The notes under the pieces: model-generated
Seen by the model: only the letters and a program-made list of their open reading frames with translations
Told to the model about the DNA's origin: nothing
Database searches by the model: none
Shown here: positions 58,216 through 64,000 of the stretch, piece after piece
Numbering within the stretch: position 1 is the first letter of the stretch
How the letters are laid out: the number at the start of each line of letters is the position of its first letter
Origin: Cinnamomum chago
Lineage: Eukaryota > Streptophyta > Magnoliopsida > Laurales > Lauraceae
Length of the DNA: 64,000 nucleotides
Assembly: GCA_038049695.1 (NCBI GenBank)
Contig: CP142456.1
Coordinates: 66,677,922-66,741,921, forward strand
Direction of reading: 5' to 3'
Made by a program: the position numbers and the translations under genes

Positions 58216-59411
58216 TCATGACATATAGATTATGGAGTGGTGGGACACCAGGTGGAATCGTTCTAATTATTAAGGAGTCCACATAGTGGGATCTTTTATG
58301 AGACTATGGGCAAGTTGTCGACTCTTCTCTATTGTGAAGAAAATAATTTCGTCATTGCTCTCACAAAGATCAAGAGATCTAGGATCTAACAATCTGAGAA
58401 CCACTCATATGCAGGGAGGAATGTGAGCATCTTGTCATGACCTAATTAGTAATAGGGTTTCTTGACTTGGAGGGGAAAATGAAGAGTTTGGGTGAGGAAG
58501 GTTGTAAATTAATATGGGCACTTTAGAAAAAGAAAAAAAGTTTCATGGGGTTCAATTATCTTGTTTTGGCAAAAATTCAAATCCCTATTAATAATACGTA
58601 TTTATTATAATTATTTTAAACTTTTTGATAAAAACCCCATAAAAGTATAGCTTTGTAGATATTATTATGGAATAGTTTTTTTTTTTTTTAAATTGAATCA
58701 CCTGACTCAAAATTTAACGTCATCTCTATTCACAAGTATAACATTCCATCTTCACCCACAATATTCCATTTTCATTCTGTAAATATTCACAACCTTCCAA
58801 AGGAAAGAGAAAAAACCAATAAAAGAGAAGATGAAGATGGAATGCAATGGGGCTAAACAAGAAGAAGAAAGCAAATAAAAAGTAAATAAAATTGGCTAGG
58901 GGTACTCGTTCGTTAATATAAAACATTTGGTCCCTCCACTGTTGAATAAAAGTATAAGGGGGTTTTTCCTGTAAAAACCCCAATTCAAGTTAGGACATGG
59001 AATACCTGAACTCACACACACCCATGTAAATTTTTTTTTTTTTTTTTTAAGGAAAAAAAGTCCATCTTTCTTTGAATATCATCTATTTACACTAAGGATA
59101 TTAGTATTTTTAGCAATCTTTGATTCAACTATCTCTGAAGGACTCTCAATACTTTCTCAATCTAAATTGCAGGAATCTACTCAAGAGAAAAGCCAGAAAT
59201 CACTAATTGTTGTCTGTGGAAGGCCTTTTGTCATGTGATTTATATCCTTGTTACAAGTATTAATAATCTAAAAGTTCATCATCAACTGGAAAATATATAT
59301 GAAACTCAAAAAACAATGAAGGAAAAGGGCGTGTTGGGAGCTCTGCAGCCAATAACTTTTCCTTGAAGAGCTACTCCATCAAGAGATAACAAGAAATTAT
59401 ATAAGAGGCTG
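58216..59411. other. Unassigned spacer
   Basis: AT-rich with T-runs near 58678 and 59030. A minus-strand frame at 58726-58983 is Phe/Leu-rich without a recognised domain and is judged a chance frame. Confidence 0.35.
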
Positions 59412-59755
59412 TCACATTATAATATATTAAAGTCAAGGGTTTTGGCTTTATTCTTGGCTATCAATTGTAATTTTGATCGACAATTATTCAATTTTAGTTC
59501 AAATGGTCCACATTCTCTCCCCACTACTTATCTATAGCTCATACAACTACCTTCTCATATCTTTATCTCATCAAACTACTGACATTTTTACTCTTCACTT
59601 TTTAAAGCTCCAATTCTTCCTTTTTATAAAAACTCTCGTGCTACCCCATCTCTTCTGATTCCCTTTCAAACCTGATTTTCCTATTTCCATCTTGCCTTAT
59701 TGTGTGGGCATTTTAATTTGCAGGGCATGAAACTGAGCACAGGTTACTGTGCTAG
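59412..59755 (+). mobile_element. Small non-autonomous Helitron (about 340 bp)
   Basis: Starts TCACATTATAATATATTAAAG followed by TCAAGGGTTTTGGCTTTATT, the same 5' family as 56849-57287 but in the opposite orientation. It ends GAGCACAGGTTACTGTGCTAG followed by T. The terminal hairpin differs from the other copy. The base before TC is G rather than the usual A, so the exact start is uncertain. Confidence 0.5.
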
Positions 59756-59995
59756 TCTTTTCTTACACCGGAAGTTATGAAGCAAACCCACATAATAAAT
59801 GGCCTCCTAAATTTTAAAATTATATGAATTAGGTATCAAGAATTACTATTTCCCAATAAACCAATAGAATTCTACTTGAAAAGCAAAACCAAATAAAAGA
59901 CATCAAATATAATTAAGCAAATTAGAAGTCTCTATACATGCTCTAGTATTTTAATTAATAAAAAACACAACAGTGAGAGACCACACCTACTAGTC
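59756..59995. other. Spacer, 3' flank of the OPT gene
   Basis: AT-rich sequence immediately downstream of the transporter stop codon; it probably contains its 3' untranslated region. Confidence 0.5.
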
Positions 59996-62900
59996 TCACT
60001 GAAACACTGGGCAACCTTTAACCACTATCCCAGGGGCAGTGGGACAATGGGCAAGAGGGCAATGGTCATCCACCTGTAAGCCCCACCAGGATACCCCAAA
60101 TACATCTTTAAAATTGAGAGCAAAATAGACAATGATACCCATGAAAGCTACCCCAGCATCTAGCCCAGCTGATAGAACATAATTGTGCCTAGCCCACCAT
60201 TGCTTGAACCTCCTGTAGATAACAAAGTTGAAGATGAAGCCTACTGCACCCCAACACAAGTAGTTCACTGATCTTGCAGGGGGCATGGATGCTGTAGCCC
60301 CTAATATGATGGGGACATTGATTAGCCTAATCCACTTAGTCCCTGGGAACATGCGGGAGAGACCCCACACCAGTATTGGCAATATAAAACCAATGAGGAA
60401 GAACCAGTTCATCTTGGAGTACAGACCAAGGTCTGCGAACATGCGACGAGGACCTACAACACCCCAAATGATGGATGCATTGTAGAACACATCATCACCA
60501 GGACATGTCCAGGGACTCCCCACCGGCAGTTTCTCTGGGTCGCAGATGTTCTCGACCGTCATTAGGAGCCACCATGAAGTGCCAAAGTAGACCGATGTTG
60601 AGATAATTGTGCCCACTAACTGTATCAATCAAGAAAACCAATGTCCAAGTATTTGAGACATATCAAACTGGTAAGAATGTATAAAGAGATGTCATGATCA
60701 AACAGGTAAGAGTGTGCTCTATAGAGTTCAAGGTGGCAGGTATCAAACAGGAAAGGAACTGGTTTGCATTACCTGAACAACAAACATGGACCTTGGAGGA
60801 ATCTTCATGTAGTGCCCAAGCTTGAAATCTTGGAGGAAGCTCATCGCCTGTGACATACTGATATAACCATAGGTCTTGAAAGCTACATTAGCTAGGGGCT
60901 TGCCGGGGTACAAGTAACCAATGACTAGCTCTGTAATTACATTTAGCCCCGGTTGCTGCATGCAAAGATTAGCAAAATCAGTTGGGCAAAAAAAATGTCT
61001 AGAAACTTAAAAACCTTGTCTTGGTACTATGGGCTTGCTAGCTAGTACAGTTACAATGGATCATACCAAGGCATTATTTGCTTGTTGATTTGGACCATTG
61101 AATTGGTAAGCCACAACACAAACTCAAGCATATCTAGTGTTCTTACGTGCCCTGATTGTTTGCATAGAATACATAGGAATTCATGATAATAAAAAAAAAA
61201 AAAAGCTCCTTCAAAGGATATTAAAGAGGTGAGGGGTAAAGAACATGAGGTGAGGGGTGGAGGATATGAGGTGGAGACGTAGATGGGATTTTTGACCTTC
61301 TTAGGGCTTGAATTACTAGACTGACGTCTTGGTATTCATTTCTCATATTCTCTTGATTCAATTTCCATTAAATGGGATATTATTTGATGATCGTTCTTTA
61401 TATTCACCTTCTATTCTTCTACCTTAACTACTTATTGGAGTGTATAGTATTAGAGTTCCTAGGAATCCAACTAAATGAAAAAACTATGCAGTTCCCTGTA
61501 ATATAGCTTTCCAACATTTCAATTAAAGGTAGGATTGTAGTTTATGTTCTTTAGCCCATCTGAGAGATTGTTTGGATCAATGAGAAAATTCTATCAATTG
61601 AACAATCAGGTAGGCTACAGTATATCGGCGCATAACATTGATCATACTACTGAGAAGAGCTACCTGGTTTGTTGTTGCTTGAATGACTCCAATTGGGAGA
61701 GTGAAAAAGAGAGCTATAGCCGCAGCAAGAAAGAGACCCCAGTAAGGAAGTTGCATCTGCTTATGAAAACCTTCACAAGTGTAGAGGGCGAGACCGCCCA
61801 CAACAGCTAGGATTATGAGAAACCACCAGTGAGGAACAACCGCATAGTTTTTCTTCATCGTTCTGGTGTGGACGTCTTCGAACTCAGTTTTGTAGGTCGA
61901 TTTGGCTTGCCTCCAGATTGTTCTACAAAAACAAATAGATAATACTTCAGACATAATATTTTGAGATAGTAACCTAATATAGAAATTTGGAGATGGCTTT
62001 TAGAGACAATGACATTTATTGTACGAACCCCAACAGCAAATGATGTGAAAAAAGTGAAAGAAAAACAATTACCTTCCATTGAAGAATGCAACGTGAGAAA
62101 TCGCAGAAGAAAGTGTTCCAAAGCTCAATCCATATGTGAGTGCAAAAAAGATGCTAAGGTAGATCTTACTGTAAGCATCATATGCCTCTCTGTTGAAATC
62201 GAAGGTCGCTGGGTTTATAATTTGCGTAACATTGTAACTATGCCCCTTGCCATCAAACACATGTGAAGAGATGATTGGAAATCGCTTCGCTTCGTATGCA
62301 TTAGTCCAGTAAAAAATAGGGTTCAACATGTAAACAACTATGAAGAAACCAGCCATCACATTCACAATAGCATAGAATGGGGTTCCCAATGGACTTCCTA
62401 AGAAGCCAGCTACAGCATTCCAGTCGAGGCCAAAAGAACCGATGCCTAGGCCATTGAGACCAGAACCAATTTGTTGGGCTGTGACAGATTTTGTCCAAAT
62501 CCAACAAACAAATGAGAGGGCAGTTATCGAAGGGAAGAGGTAGTTGGGGACAATGTAGTAACAGAAGCTTGCGATGAGGACTATTAGAAAGAACTGGAGT
62601 CTTGTTAGTCCTCCCTTAGGCCTCCTCTCTGTTTCATTCAATGCCCTACAAATTCACAGGAAAAGTTAGTCATACATTTGAGATCATATTTGTGTGTATT
62701 CTTCTTGGTTCAATGCAAGAAGTATCCTACAACTTAATATAAACTATTTAGTGAGTATGATGTATCATGTGTCTGTATGAGGGAGGGAGAGACCTGAATA
62801 AGGAAACCTGAACAAGGTTGGAGGGCCACCACATATAGGGAGAATCAACAAGAAACTTCCTGAAAAGTCCAGCCCAACTATATCCAAGCATCTGACATTT

Positions 62901-64000
62901 CATTGAAATAAAATCAGCACATTATCTATGAAATTAGAATTTTCACAGAGTCTCATTAAATCACAATGTTCTTGAATGATTGTCCATATTGCAAATCCTA
63001 TTTGTTTGAATTGCCCAATCAATGCATGAGGAGACCCATCAGATTAATTACCCAAAATGATGGATGGAAGTCATGGAACAATTTTTCAATGATTCTAAAC
63101 ACTCTAATACTGCTTCAGAGTCCTCACTGTACCAAATGTATTGATTATCAATTATGTATATTAAAAAAGGTCCATATCCTATGGTAGATAACGTTTTGGG
63201 GGTAATTGGGCAATCCAAGTTTTGTTTCTAGCCTTAGCAGGTTGCGCCAGCAAATGTAGAGTACCTAAAGCAATGTTTGTTTTTCAAGAGGTAAACTGGA
63301 AAGTGTAGGAAAGTAAACCCTGCGGTAAGTATTTCAACTTTACGCATGTTAGGCTCATGTTAGGCTGATGCCCATAAGTCAAAAAGTAAAGTCTAGCCAT
63401 AAAAAAACTTTTATTTCATGAAATGCAAGTAATTAAACTGATTACTTCTATCAACTGTTAACTTCTCATCTCATTTTGAATTATTTTACGCCATAAAAAA
63501 CAAACATAAATGCACTTTACTGGAAAGTATGCTTATGTACACAACTATTACCTTTCCCATTTATTTGAGATTTAGTTATATTACTTTCTAAGTAAACTAT
63601 TCAAACAGCACCTAAATGGTCATCAGTATACAACAATAAAATAGAAGATTACTTTTTAAGTAATGACTCACCTGGGTGGTGAGAGACAGCAAGAATGCAG
63701 CCCAAGGGCTCATGCTCCTGTGGTAAAAGGCCTTCACTATGGTAATGATATTCACAGCATAAACAGAACTTGAGCCTGAACTAGCAAATATGGTGATCAG
63801 GACATGCTCTTTCATGCTGAAAGGCCCTGGGTTCAGTGTAAACGACCATTTTGTCATTGGAACGCGGATAAATTTCTTTGGAAGAGTCGCGGCCATCAGC
63901 TTGCCAATGGGAAGAACAATGATTTGAGCAGAGACAGATGATATGGAGAGTGGATTTTGACGGTAGCCGAAGAATTGATTCAAGAAGGCCAATAGAACGC
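59996..64000 (-). CDS. Oligopeptide transporter (OPT family), six exons in window, 5' end beyond the window
   Basis: Minus-strand exons 64000-63672 (continuing outside), 62891-62794, 62645-62073, 61922-61664, 60955-60773 and 60619-59996 join in frame with GT/AG borders, giving about 687 residues of a protein usually near 750. OPT proteins are proton-coupled plasma-membrane carriers of small peptides, glutathione or metal-nicotianamine complexes. Both family hallmarks are present: the NPG motif in [16 protein letters not shown]-type sequence (here TLNPGPFS, about 63820) and KIPPR in the 60773-60955 exon. Other typical blocks are [48 protein letters not shown] and [14 protein letters not shown]. 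Many hydrophobic segments fit the usual 14-16 membrane spans. The C-terminus KGCPVFQ is complete. Only about 60 N-terminal residues are missing. No break was seen; the substrate cannot be told from sequence. Confidence 0.95.

Overview
The window is nuclear DNA from a flowering plant. The evidence is spliceosomal introns with GT/AG borders, plant-specific LTR retrotransposon lineages, hAT, Tourist, CACTA and Helitron ends, an inserted piece of plastid ribosomal DNA, and plant gene families (COMT, OPT transporter). The coding regions lack the strong GC skew usual in grasses, and the spacers are large and AT-rich, so a woody dicot or magnoliid-like genome is plausible; the species cannot be named. 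All positions were read by eye, without alignment or database search.

Layout. 1-1.9 kb: a broken PP2C-type phosphatase fragment (minus strand), split by a 1.3-kb hAT element (8-bp target duplication) that carries an exon-like piece of a host gene. 2.4-3.5 kb: a minus-strand LTR remnant. 3,751-14,969: a complete Tat-lineage Ty3/Gypsy retrotransposon with 676-bp LTRs, ATAAG target duplication, damaged gag-pol, an 11-unit tandem array of hairpin-forming 58/59-bp repeats, and an antisense gene in three exons that still reads through 662 codons. It sits in a probable LINE 3' end. 15.6-19.2 kb: a long inverted repeat with Helitron-like tips. 19.5-22.0 kb: first copy of a 2.4-kb repeat whose second copy lies at 48-50.4 kb. 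22.6-30.1 kb: RNase H, copia and LINE remnants, an LTR, a MITE, a plastid rrn5 insertion and simple repeats.

31.6-38.3 kb: a complete four-exon minus-strand caffeic acid O-methyltransferase-like gene (372 aa) with a 4.5-kb first intron. 39.2-50.4 kb: a nested mobile-element cluster. It holds a Ty3/Gypsy LTR and gag interrupted by a hAT MITE and by a copia solo LTR, which itself contains a foldback element and a Tourist MITE; then a truncated copia element, the second 2.4-kb repeat copy and a CACTA end.

53.2-53.7 kb: first exon of an OB-fold nucleic-acid-binding protein (minus). 54.8-59.8 kb: two hAT MITEs and two small Helitrons. 60.0-64.0 kb: most of an oligopeptide transporter gene (minus), with six exons in the window and the 5' end beyond it.

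The host genes (COMT for methylation of phenolics, OPT for peptide or metal-ligand transport, OB-fold protein) are unrelated in function; nothing suggests an operon or gene cluster. The most unusual object is the retrotransposon whose antisense, intron-containing gene is open while its gag-pol is broken at several points.
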